Source of the DNA: Branchipolynoe longqiensis
Lineage: Eukaryota > Annelida > Polychaeta > Phyllodocida > Polynoidae
DNA length: 64,000 nucleotides
Reading direction: 5' to 3'
NCBI GenBank assembly: GCA_030323885.1
Contig: CM059190.1
Coordinates: 90,053,989-90,117,988, forward strand
A program made the translations under genes and the position numbers. This document shows positions 45,165 to 56,015 of this stretch, one piece after another (the stretch's first letter is position 1; every line of letters begins with the position of its first letter). The notes beneath the pieces were generated by a model. The model did no database searches. It saw nothing but the letters and a program-made list of their open reading frames with translations, and was not told the origin of the DNA.

Positions 45165-46216
45165 ATGGAAGTCCTCTGCCTTATCGCCATCTGCATCGGC
45201 ATCTGCATCGTGGGCGCCGCCATCTTGACATCGATCATCTTCCTGTTCGCGCTGGTCTGTCGGTCGCTAAAGGCCCTGTCACACTACAACGTTTCCCACC
45301 AACGCGCGTCGACGTGTTGCCTTTTTGGTCGAAACGTCGGTACACGTCCGGTACGTTACCGGCGCGTTAACGGCGCGTTACGGGCGCGTTTCCGGCGCGT
45401 CGGTACATAGCAACTTGTGAATGGACACGTCGGCGCGCGTCGGCGCGTGTCGGCGCGCGTCGGGACGCGTCTAGGTTTTGTGCTTGCACAAAATTTTCGA
45501 CGGGCCGCAACGCGCGGCAGCGTGTTCGAGGGCGCGTTACGGACGCGTTACTAACACGTCGACACGCGTTGGCGGCGCGCCGGCGGAACGCTGGCAGGAC
45601 GTTGATCAACGTCGGTTAACGTTGGTTTTTTTCCCCCCAAAATCCGAGCATTCTGTCGGCGCGTCGGGAACGTCCCATCGACGTATTATGGGCGCGCCAT
45701 TGGCGTTGCTCCAGCGTTTCTCGGCGCGTTGGACGTGTTGCCGGCGCGCCTAGACGCGTTGGCCACGCGGTGTGGACGCGCTGCGGGCGCGTCCTAACGT
45801 GTTGCTGGCGGGTATGTACGCGTTGACACGGTAAAAACGCGACACCAACGCGCCGTCAACGCGCCGACAGCGCGCCGACAGCGCGCCGACAACACGCCAA
45901 TAACGCGCCAATAACGCGCTACAAACGCGCCAATAACGCGCCAATAACGCGCCACTAACACGCTGCGCCGCGTCAAACTTTCTCCCAAAGCGCCGAAGAG
46001 TTGACCGCGTGCCGACGGGTTGCAAATATTTTGCGCGTTGCCGGCGCGCCGGCGGAAACGTCGTAGTGTGACAGGGCCTTTAAGTGTAAGAACGCCGTGG
46101 ATGACGTGGCGCCAACGCAGGCGGCCGCTTGTCCTGCTTGTTCGTTGACTGGTCCCCGTCAAGTCTACTCGAACCCTGGTTATTTGTGTCCGGAGTCTAT
46201 CGATCCAATCAATTGA
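45165..46216 (+). CDS. Small single-pass membrane protein frame split by a foldback element
   Basis: An ATG at 45,165 (in-frame stop upstream at 45,129) opens a frame with a strong hydrophobic segment (about 30 residues, Ile/Cys/Gly-rich) and the start of a basic end (CRS). A foldback transposon begins at 45,271. Directly after its right end, another open frame (46,082-46,216) reads CKNAVDDVAPTQAAACPACS and a Pro/Tyr-containing tail (VYSNPGY) to a TGA. Removing the insert with one TTAA gives a coherent short protein of about 79 residues, if one T was lost at the left junction. I do not recognise the family. The GC-rich codon content fits the DUR3-like exons. It may be a disrupted gene, a pseudogene, or one exon of a larger gene. 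Confidence 0.4.
45271..46079. mobile_element. Foldback TIR element, 809 bp, GCGC-saturated
   Basis: AGGCCCTGTCACACTAC at the left and GTAGTGTGACAGGGCCT at the right are exact inverted copies. Left flank CTAA (45,267-45,270) and right flank TTAA (46,080-46,083). The left half is filled with GGCGCGTTA / CGTCGGCGCG words and the right half with the complement (TAACGCGCC, CGCGCCGACA), giving a strand-asymmetric hairpin. No credible frame of its own. Confidence 0.82.
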
Positions 46217-46745
46217 AACAGACTATTTGTAGGACCGCCATCAATTGTCATGGTTTGGACCATTTGAATCACATCGGTCATCAGAATTTCAAATAGAGCA
46301 CCTCGAGGTGTACCTAATAAAACACAGGCCGTGTGCAAAATGATCTGACCCCAATGTCTCACATCTTGGCTGGGGGCATCAGCAGCAATGACGTCACATT
46401 TGTGCTGGTACCTGTAGTGTCAGCCTATACTGCTACGAGTAGCTACCAGTACAAGTCCCACTTGACCGAAGCTACACATATTTTTGTTTAGTTTTTGTTG
46501 TTGCTAGGGGTGAGGGGGATAAAAGTATGACCACCCAGATGAATGAAATGGACATATAACTAAACTATGCAATCATAAAATACTTCAAATCATATCTTGC
46601 TGTTGGTATATTGGATATTAAATTTGTTAAATTATTAAGCCGCCATTTTTTTCCCGTCCCGAGCATATTTTTTTATGCAACCCGAGTTTGTATGATCTGC
46701 GCATGTGTAAAAAAATGGTAGGGATAATCAGAGGTGATTAATCGA
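46196..46745. mobile_element. TIR element related to 28,795-29,245, diverged
   Basis: Shares CAGAATTTCAAAT, GAGCACC, ACCCCA-rich and CAATGACGTCACATTTGTGC blocks with 28,795-29,245. The termini (CTATCGATCCAATC, GATTAATCGATG) are weaker. Confidence 0.6.
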
Positions 46746-46838
46746 TGTCCGTCTTGGTACTCAGTGAGATGGCATAGTCAGTTGTGTTTACTCCCATAGC
46801 CCTGATACTGAGACAGGGCTGCTGAACAAACGCGTTAA

Positions 46839-48111
46839 AGCTGCATAGTCCGATGAAAACATCAAATTTGTTTAACCAAAACAATTATCTAGATTTGATT
46901 CTAGATATCCACTTTAGATGTGGGTGCACTTATGAAACATACTCCATAAAACAGAATACCGAGCCAGTTTAATAGAACCTACCTATGGTTGTTGTTGTTG
47001 TTTTGGGGAGTTTTCAGTCGCATTGGTGCGCTGAAGGCTGCAAATCTGCAGCACTGAATGGGCACCGCTGAAAGCAGTCCCATGTGGTCGGGAGTTGGGT
47101 TCCGGTGTGTAGTGATCAGAGGAATTGAGGGGCAGGGGGGAGGGGGCGGAGGAAGAACAAGGCAGCCTAAGAGTCCAACCACAGTCCTCTGAGAGGGCCG
47201 GGGGAGGCTGGGTGGTTGGTGTAGTTTTACACCCCCGTAAGACCCTAGGCCATACAAGGATGTGCACCGACTTGTAACAGCGCGCACTCATGGCAACTTT
47301 ATAGTGCTGCCCCACTGGGAAATCAGGCCGCCGGCGCCATGACCCGATGTCCCACACAGTCACATTATCCTGACACTGTGCGCCCAGTCCCTGTCCTGAT
47401 TTCATAACGCCAAGCGCCTAGCAGCAACAGGTACCCATTTTATAAGTCATTGGTTTGACTCGACCAGGATCCAAACTTCAGTCCCTCCAGATTCACCGGT
47501 ATGCACCGTAAGTCTGGCCAAGGCCAGAGGAAGAAGTGAAGTGAGGAGGATTAGTTAGGCAGAGGGTGGGGTTACCTGTTTGTTGCAGTGAAAATTAGTG
47601 GTTAGTTAGTAGTGGCACCAAGTCAGCTATGGCGATGAGGTGGGGCCTGCTAGTCCCCGATGTCATGAACTGGGCGACCGACAGTGTTGATGATGTCTGC
47701 ATTCTGGCGGTAGAAGCGCGCAAGTGCGTTCCAGGATGACTTGGAAATCCTGGAGAGGATAGCCAGAGCGGCCCTATTGTCGCTGAGTTGGCAGTCAGCA
47801 TCCTCCATGAAGTCGCTGATGGCAGATCTGTCGATGGCGCCACATGAGGCGAGTATGTGGGCCACATTAAAGATATTAGTTCCGCAGGGACAGCGCTGGA
47901 CCTACCTATGGTGTCAGAGTTTTGGCGTGCTTGTCAGAGTTTTGGCGTGCTTGCCAAAATTAATTTTCCATGTTTGCACTTGAAATATCTCAAAAGTTAG
48001 CCATTTAACAGAAAAGTTACTGCAAACTAAAGTAAGGTAGATTATAACGATCAACCTAATATATTTATCTTAGAATATGGCAGAAACTCAAAACCATCGG
48101 ACTATGCAACA
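46839..48111 (+). mobile_element. TTAA MITE carrying a nested LINE/SINE insertion
   Basis: TTAA at 46,835-46,838 and 48,112-48,115, termini AGCTGCATAGTCCGATG and CATCGGACTATGCAACA. The body is interrupted at about 46,984-47,905. The MITE words CCTATGG and TTTTGGCGTGCTTG resume on the far side. Confidence 0.8.
46984..47905 (-). pseudogene. LINE 3' end with C-terminal finger, plus SINE-like segment
   Basis: On the minus strand from 47,905: QRCPCGT, FNVAHILASCGAIDRSA and a helical tail to a stop at 47,652, the Cys/His region found after RT in many LINEs. Then come a SINE family 1-like segment (47,475-47,216), a unique stretch and an (AAC)n tail (46,985-47,000). Whether the SINE-like part is inserted or belongs to the LINE 3' end is not clear. 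Confidence 0.6.
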
Positions 48112-48446
48112 TTAAGAAAAGTGTCGGAAGGCTGGGTAAAGGAAATGACTAGATAAAATCTTAATCTAAGAAGCAAAATGTATTGTTCACATACCTACTT
48201 ATATTTACTTTCTACTTTTGAATGATGAATTACTGAAATACTGTAGATTGATACTATGATAGCCTTTCAAATTTGAATCGAGAACATTCTAGAGCCACCA
48301 TCTTGTATGTTTGCATCCTCTGCCAACGCTACTCCAAAATAAATCAATACTCGTCATTGGAACCACTACCCCGACAGTTAATTCCTATTTGAAGCAGTTT
48401 TTGCCGAGATTTAGACATAATTGTCATTCACCCATACTTTTGGCCT

Positions 48447-48671
48447 ACAGTCAGTTGTCATCGAGTCAGTTGTCATCGAGTCAGTTGGTGTACAGTCAGT
48501 TGGCATACAGTCAATTCTCATACAGTCAGTTGGCATACAGTCAGTTGGCATACCGTCAGTTGGCTTACAGTCAGTTGCCATACAGCCAGTTGCCATACAG
48601 TCAGTTGCCATACAGTCAGTTGCCATACAGTCAGTTGCCATACAGTCAGTTGCATTAGAGTCAGTTGGCAT
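48447..48671 (+). repeat. 15-bp minisatellite, 15 units
   Basis: Unit TCAGTTGCCATACAG with variants, in exact 15-bp steps from 48,451. Since 15 is a multiple of three, it keeps frames open on both strands; not a gene. Confidence 0.95.
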
Positions 48672-48889
48672 GCACTTCTGCTATTCGACAGCAAGGTTCC
48701 TATCCATTCTACCATCTTGGATCCTTGGTCCAATCATCCTATCCAGACGTACATGTCTATGTGACAATGCTACAATACAAACGACAACAGTAACATTTAA
48801 TAACATGTGACAATTCACTTGTGCGGTCAGTGCAGGTGTTGCAGTTTCCCAGGGACACCAGTTTCCCAGGGACACAACGCTTCTGCACA

Positions 48890-49280
48890 CGCGTCAAAAT
48901 CGAACAGCATCGTCACTAACCTTATAAATTTAATATAATGTTTTTGCTAAACATGTTTTCTATATGTGTACCAATCGATTTGTTTGTAGGTAGTGTCGTT
49001 TTAGAGATATTTCACTTGTTCTGTATTGTCTGTATGAAGACTGCTCACGGCCATTGACAATGCCTTCAGTTTGACCGTACGCGCAGTGCAAAACATCAGT
49101 TTTATTACAAATTAATAGAAATCCAGAAGCCTAACCTTATCAATTTAATATAATCTTTTTGCTACACATGTTTTCTATATGTGTTCCAAGCGGTTTGTGT
49201 CTAGGTGGTGTAATTTGAGAGATATTTGACTTTTTCTGTATGAAGATTTGCTCACGGCCGTTAACAATGCATTTCAAGGG
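48890..49280 (+). repeat. Satellite module, two 205-bp-family units
   Basis: Same blocks as 16,747-17,812 (CCATTGACAATGC, AAATTAATAGAAAT, CCTAACCTTAT, GTTTTCTATATGTGT). Flanked by direct copies of a segment with CCCAGGGACAC / AGTGTCCCTGG. Confidence 0.8.
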
Positions 49281-49289
49281 AAGTGTCCC

Positions 49290-50038
49290 TGGCAAAACTG
49301 GTGTCCCTCGGAATCCGCATCACATGCTACTGCAATAACATGCAGCAAGGAATGGAGTAGTATTTTCAATCAATAAAACACAGTAACAAGTGTGGCGATG
49401 TTGGCGCCATCTGGCGTGTATGCCACGGTACTATTATGACTCAAAGAAGCGCCTAGTGAGAATGAGCAGAACTAGAGAGCTCCAAAGGCACCGGTGGTGA
49501 TATCTAGAGGAGGAGGGCAGTGCAGTGCCACCACGCACTTGCGACTTATTCGATATGCGTGCCTATTGGTATAAAGGAGCAGGGTTTGATCTAACTGAAG
49601 TTTGAGATTGTTATATACGCAGTACATTACATGAAAATCGCAGTTTTTAATGTAGAACACCATGGCGTTAAATTCTTTATTAAATAAAAAGAAGAAATTG
49701 TAATTTATTTGCTAAAGAATAAAAGTATATTTCGTAATCAATGCCAATAGTGTTAGATATACTAATGCAAATTTCGCATTACTATGGTTAGCCAAGGAGG
49801 AGTGGACTGAGGAAGATTAAGTATAAGTATAAATGGCTGTGATTGAAGTAAATCATAATTTTGTCTAATCAATTAATGTAAATCTCTGTTTGTTTAAAAT
49901 GCACACGTCTTCTGAGTAGGCTTAAAACGCCTTAAACACAAATTCATTAAAAAAGAATTAAAAGAAAGCAATATCTGATATAATAAACTTTGAGTTTGAG
50001 TTTAACTCTGTGGGTGGTTATGAGATGATATTTGCAGT
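49290..50038. other. AT-rich intergenic, no gene seen
   Basis: No recognisable coding sequence or element ends. Confidence 0.5.
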
Positions 50039-50050
50039 TCCAGACCTACC

Positions 50051-50473
50051 ACATGGGATGGGAATTTGTATTTTTCACCTAAAATCCTATATGAATCTGG
50101 ATGGATTTGTATCACATAATAATTCATATGCATATGTCCCGCATGGCATGAAAAACATGTGAATACGATACATAATTTTATTACTTTTTTACTTTTTACA
50201 AGTGCTTGCCATCTATTGTGTGAAAAAACAAATCAATTGGTGATTTAGTTTGTTCGTTTATAATCGATTTAGTTCGGCAATAACAATAAACAATTGTTCC
50301 AGTATACTGTTCTGTTGTGGAATGCATACAAGAGAATAATCTGGTTACACATTTTTTATTTACCAAAATGTAACTAAAAATCCGTTTCAAAATGGAGTAT
50401 GGCCGTATCACTAAAAATAACACCAAAATCCGTATCGGATATGCGTAACCCGTATCATGTGGCAGGTCTGCAG
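50051..50473. mobile_element. TIR element, CAGACCTGCCACATG family
   Basis: CAGACCTACCACATGGGATG at the left and CATGTGGCAGGTCTG at the right are inverted. TGCAGTTC lies directly outside both ends, consistent with an 8-bp target duplication of the hAT kind. Confidence 0.75.
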
Positions 50474-50700
50474 TTCTCTAATATGCCGTTGGTTTTCTGT
50501 GAGAAATCAGAAAGCCACTTAGCGAATATGTGTGAAGGCTGCATTGCAACTAGAATCACCAATCAGCAAGAGTGAGCATGATTGTATCAGTGCATGAGGC
50601 AATGCACCCAATAAGTCCGTTATCGAATAGGAAACCTGGTCCTTTTCCTACAACTGAAGCTAAGCAGCATTACTAGAATCGGTGACCATCTAGGAATTAG

Positions 50701-51031
50701 AACCAGACGGGATGGTCGAAGGAGTTAGAGTGTCCGTCTCCCGTGTTGGTAGACCATGGCATCGTGGGTTCGAACCCTGGTCGAGTCAAACCAATGACTT
50801 AAAAATTGATACTTGTCGCTTCCTAGCCAGGCGCTTGGCATTATTAGGATAGCGCAAGGACTGGTTGGCTCAGTGTCAGGATAATGTGACTGAGTGGGAT
50901 ATCAGGTCATGGTGGCCTCGTCTCCCAGTGGGGCAGCACTATAAAGTCGCCATGAGTGCACACTGTCACAAGTTGGTATCCATCCTGATATGACCTTAGA
51001 TGTTGCTAGGACAACAACAACAAACAAACAT
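50701..51031 (+). mobile_element. SINE family 1, full length, well preserved
   Basis: Head ACCAGACGGGATGGTCGAAG, box B GGGTTCGAACCC, body, GATGTTGCTAGGAC end and (AAC)n tail. Good type copy. Confidence 0.88.
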
Positions 51032-51985
51032 CTAGGAATTAGAGGTTCTGTCGACATCCTGGTTTAGCCTAAGTAATAATATATTATATAGGTTTAATAC
51101 AGCGCTCTCATTCACAGTGGGCATTCTAAAGCACTGTGTACTAAAACCATAATGACTGATGTTATATGCTACACTTAAGGACCGACCAGATGAATTCAAG
51201 AAATTAAGCACAATTACTTTATCTAGTCTAGATCATCCCATTTCAGTAATTTATCTGAATTCCAATTAACAATCTTTGTTCATGACTTTTGACATCATCA
51301 TCATCATCATCATCATCATCATGCTGTCGGTCGCGATGCGACAGAGACTGCTTTCATTACTTGACTGCCGCTCTCCATTTAGCTCTCTGCTGTGAGAGTT
51401 GCGTCCATGAGTCGGTCTTAAACATTTCATGAAAGCTGCCTGCAAAAGTGTTGAAGTGCTGCTGGCTTTTGCAAGTTACCAGCGGCACTCTCTCGGGGAT
51501 CAAATATAGGTTTCACACCGGCAAGAACATGTCAAGACAGGCGCAAAACTATTTGTCCCTGCAGTGGCTGGTCGGGAGATGTTGGGAGTTCCATACATCA
51601 ACCGCCCTTAATGCTGCCACAGTGACATGGTTTTCTGCTTAGGGTTTGCTCCCTTAGCCTTCGGTTCTGTCAGGAACCTGTACCACAAGGCAGTGGTTTA
51701 CAACTCTGCAAGGCAGGGGCGTCAAACTCCCTGAGGTATTGCTATACCTGCATACACATGGACATGGACATATATAAAAGAATGCTCTTGCATTTCATAG
51801 ATTAAGAAAAAAAAGGGCCCCTTCATTAAAAATAGTCTTTAGCTGGAATTACAGAAAGCAAATTTTAAAGCCCCCATAATAATCCTAAGTGAGAACAATT
51901 CATTGTTTAGCAAAATAACTATTTAAATTCTGGTATTGTATAGAATATCTAATTATCACCGAAGGAACTCGGTTCCCTCAGAGCA
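51032..51985. other. Intergenic with (CAT)n
   Basis: (CAT)n at 51,296-51,322. The rest is unassigned; a sequence at about 51,323-51,660 has the look of a repeat but I cannot place it. Confidence 0.5.
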
Positions 51986-51992
51986 TGATTAA

Positions 51993-52346
51993 AGCCGCAT
52001 AGTCTGATGAAGCATCACCTTTTTAAAACCAAAATAATTATCTAGATTTGAGCCTACATATCTAACTTAGATACTAATGCACTTATTAAGTCTTTGTTGC
52101 CATATAGAAGGGGACACTGACTTAATAGAACCGGTTACTGCAGAAGCCTATGGGTGTTAGAGATTTGGCGTGCTTGCCAAAACTAATTTGACATGTTTAC
52201 ACCTGAAAATATCTCAAAAGGTAGCCATTCAAAATATAAGTTACTTCAAAGTAAATTAGTAATCAAGTAGATTATAACAATCAAATTAATAATTATATTT
52301 TTCTTAGAAAAATGACAGAAACTCAAAACCATCGGACTATGCAGCT
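51993..52346 (+). mobile_element. TTAA MITE, GTTGCATAGTCCGATG family
   Basis: TTAA at 51,989-51,992 and 52,347-52,350; 354 bp; termini AGCCGCATAGTCTGATG and CATCGGACTATGCAGCT. Confidence 0.87.
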
Positions 52347-52614
52347 TTAATGGACTCAACCAGGACTCAACCCTTTCCTCTCACAATGCCATAAGTTGTG
52401 CATATGCATTATGTCTAATATAATTATATTACAATATTAACAAGGAGACTACTGGGAACATGGCAGTTATATAATTTTTTGATGAGAACTATTATGTCAG
52501 AATTAGTATTGGTCGTGGTGTACTAATTACTGATGTATGCTTCAGGGACAGTATAGATCATCAAGAGATGTGTCATGAAGATTTATATATGGACGAGTTG
52601 CCATAGTGCCAGGG

Positions 52615-52984
52615 TCGTTCATTTGTACGCCAGTCACAGAAGGCTTGCGACCACTATGCGACCACTTGCGACCCCAAAAAAGTGGGTGGTCGCAAAGTGA
52701 TCATAAAGTTGTGCTCAGTGTTCACCGACCTCCTGGTGACCATGTTGGTCACAAGGAGGTTGCAGGTGTTTAAAAAAAATACCACCCTCATTGCGACCAA
52801 AATGGTCACCACAAGATCGTCAACTATTTTTATAGGTTGGTGATCAGTCAGCAATCGGTCGCTAACTTCTCGCCAATCTCTCACTCACTGATCGCTGACA
52901 ACCACCTGCGATCGGTCGGCGATTGGTTCATGACCAGTCGGTAAGTGATCAGTTGGCGATCAGTTGGTGACAAGTTGATGATCA
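52615..52984. mobile_element. GCGACCA / GATCAGTTGGCG word-rich region
   Basis: Multiple GCGACCAC, GGTCGCAA and GATCGGTC words on both strands, like 13,735-13,915. It grades directly into the 64-bp minisatellite, whose unit begins GTTG(T/C)CATAGTGACAG. Confidence 0.5.
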
Positions 52985-54196
52985 GTTGCCATAGTAACAG
53001 CGCCATTGTTTTAGTTCCGCAGTATGTCGGACCTATGAGTGTATGCAAGTTGTCATAGTGACAGCACCATTCATTTAGTTCCATATCATGTCGGACCTAT
53101 GAGTGTACGCAAGCTGTCATAGTGACAGCACCATTGGTGTAGTTCCACATTATGTCGAAACTATGGGTGTACACAAGTTGTCATAGTGACAGCACCATTG
53201 GTGTAGTTCCACATTACATTGAACCTATGAGTGTATACAAGTTGTCATAGTGACAGCACCATGGGCTTAGTTCCACATTACATCGGACCTATGAGTGTAC
53301 ACAAGTTGTCATAGTGACAGCACCATTGGTGTAGTTCCACATTACATTGAACCTATGAGTGCATACAAGTTGTCATAGTGACAGCACTATTGGTGTAGTT
53401 CCACATTACATCGGACCTATGAGTGCATACAAGTTGTCATAGTGACAGCACCATTGGTGTAGTTCCACATTACATCGGACCTATGAGTATATACAAGCTG
53501 TCATAGTGACAGCACCATTGGTGAAGTTCCACATTACGTCGGACCTATGAGTGCATCCAAGTTGTCATAGTGACAGCACCATTGGTGTAGTTCCACATTA
53601 CATCAGAACTATGAGTGTACACAAGTTGTCATAGTGACATCACCATTGGCTTAGTTCCATGTTACGTCGGACCTATGAGTATATACAAGTTGTCATAGTG
53701 ACAGCGCCATTGGTTTAGTTCCACATTACGTCGGACCTATGAGTGTATACAAGTTGTCATAGTGACAGTACCATTGGTTTAGTTCCACATTACGTCGGAC
53801 CTATGAGTGTATACAAGTTGTCATAGTGACAGTACCATTGGTTTAGTTCCACATTACGTCGGACCTATGAGTGTATACAAGTTGTCATACTGACAGTACC
53901 ATTGGTTTAGTTCCACATTACGCCGGACCTATGAGTGTATACAAGTTGTCATAGTGACAGTACCATTGGTTTAGTTCCACATTACGTCGGACCTATGAGT
54001 GTATACAAGTTGTCATAGTGACAGTACCATTGGTTTAGTTCCACATTACGTCGGACCTATGAGTGTATACAAGTTGTCATAGTGACAGTACCATTGGTTT
54101 AGTTCCACATTACGTCGGACCTATGAGTGTATACAAGTTGTCAGTGACAGTACCATTGGTTTAGTTCCACATTACATCGGACCTATGAGTGTATAC
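52985..54196 (+). repeat. 64-bp minisatellite, about 19 units
   Basis: Unit blocks GTTGTCATAGTGACAG, ACCATTGGTTTAGTTCCACA, TTACGTCGGACCTATGAGTG and TATACAA, in steps of 64 bp (for example 53,761, 53,825, 53,889). Units after about 53,690 are almost identical, earlier ones more diverged. One late unit lacks four bases (GTTGTCAGTGACAG). Confidence 0.95.
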
Positions 54197-54665
54197 ATAT
54201 ATTACTGTTCATATTATCTAGTCATACTATAATTTATGTGATATGACTGATTAAGCGTCTTCGGGATCAGGTTAAACATATTACATAGTTATTGACCTAA
54301 TTATGACCAACAAGGTAGGGAGGTTGCTAAGAAAGACTCACAATAGTTCAGTTATTTCGGAGAAGTCAGTTATTTAGCTTAACACAGGCATGCAATGCGG
54401 CACCGAAAGTGACTGCCCCAGAGGGTGGTCTTGCCTGATTGGCTGATGTCATCCGGCTCGAGGTGGAGCAGCCCGGGTAGCACACGCGGCACAGCACCGA
54501 CCAGCCCGCCGGTGGTAGGGACAGACAAGGCCTTTCAGCCTAAATAATATGTGGATAACATTTTATATCTTACGTATGGTTAACCTCTTTACCCTGATTG
54601 ACAAGATGATCTGCCGGCAACTTTCTGTCCTCATATATACAGGACCTTATATATACACATATATA
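54197..54665. other. Intergenic before the YR element
   Basis: Unique sequence; no coding exon recognised. Confidence 0.45.
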
Positions 54666-54838
54666 CCTACGTATATACAACGTATATGCAGATGCAAGCG
54701 AATACGCACGGTGCCTCCCCCGGTGGTGTGGGTCGGAACTAGCTTAGTTCACCGCCCTGCCGCCGGGTGCCTACATATATGCCTTGGGCTATAGCCTCCC
54801 TTCAGCCAGTCGCTATAGGCCTTCCCTACGGTCAACAA
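54666..54838 (+). repeat. Split direct repeat A1
   Basis: Begins CCTACGTATATACAACGTAT and ends CTTCCCTACGGTCAACAAA. Differs from A2 at only a few positions (for example CGTATATAC versus CATATATAC, AGTCGCTA versus AGTTGCTA). Contains TATAC dyads that may matter for recombination. Confidence 0.9.
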
Positions 54839-56015
54839 AAACATACTTGGTCTCCGATCAACACACTGACACAGTCTCCTGAGCTACCTGTGTTTACCTG
54901 TCATTCTACCTGTGCTTCTACCTGTGCTAATACGCTACTACAAGGAGGATCGATTGATTTGAGCGGAGAATCGTGAGCTGTCCAACTTTATATAAATTCT
55001 AGGCTCCTCTTGTCGATTAACCTTGTCTTGTCGATTAACAGTGTGTAGATTAACTGCATCGATTCGAAGTTCCTGGCTCGACACGACGGAAGGATCGATC
55101 GTTTTAATCGGAGTCGTGAGCTACAAACATTCACATATTCTACGATTGTCTTGTTGATTCACCTTGTCGATCCCTAGCTAGGTTCCTGAGCTAAAAACTT
55201 CATACATCTATGATTTTCTTGTCGATTAATCGTGTCGATACTGTCACTAATACCTCGACGATCTGTCACTGCCTCGACGATCTGGGCAAGTCTTTCTGAT
55301 TGCCAAATAGCTCCATTGTGTCGATTAAGGATCGACACGATGGGACATCGACATTTAATGTCGATTTATTTCCTTATTTGCTATTAATCGGTTAGATTCA
55401 AACCTACAAGATGGCAGATGGCGGGAAAGCCACCATGATTGTCGAGTGTATGTACTAAAGTAAAGGACTATCACGAAGGGATCTACAGTTTAGCGCCTGT
55501 GTGTCGATTATTGGCATTGACACGACGGGAGATCGACATCCTTTTTATTTATTTATTATTTTATTCTCTAATAATCGTTAGATTCAAATCCAAACAAGAT
55601 GGTGGAAAAACCAACATGAGTCCACCGAGGCCGGCGGACAGGCGGAGAAGGTCTCATTGACTTCCTGTGCGTCGATTTACGGTTTCTACCCGGCCGAACA
55701 TTGAATTATTATATTAATATATTATTTATTTTATTATTTATCGACGTGGCACTGCCATTTGCTACCATATTTTTTTTTTTTAATTTTTTTTTTTATACGC
55801 TATGTGAGCTCATGAACTTTATGCTAAGCATTTCTTGCTTCTTTCTTTTACTTACTTTACTTTATAATTATTATATATTTATCTAGACCTTGACTGACTT
55901 TGAATATCAGCTAAACTGGCTCTTTTAATTCAGCCAGAACTGATCCTTTTAAATTATTTACTTTCTACACCGCAGCTCAAACCGATTATTGATAATACAC
56001 ATAGGACAAATTAAT
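54839..56015 (+). promoter_or_regulatory. Leader of element 1 with internal direct repeat
   Basis: Non-coding, unusually rich in TCGAT / ATCGAC. Two imperfect copies of a roughly 105-bp block lie at 55,332-55,440 and 55,515-55,620 (GACACGA(T/C)GGGA(C/G)ATCGAC, then ATTCAAA and ACAAGATGG). Each contains an ATG near its end that opens only a short frame. Confidence 0.6.

Noticed and set aside
45367..46162. Arg/Ala-rich frames on both strands
   Set aside because: They arise from GCGC words of the foldback element and have no domain or start context.
48311..48810. Frames reading SQLAYSQLAYSQ and IQSVAIQSVA
   Set aside because: Produced by a 15-bp tandem repeat whose length is a multiple of three; no flanking coding signal.
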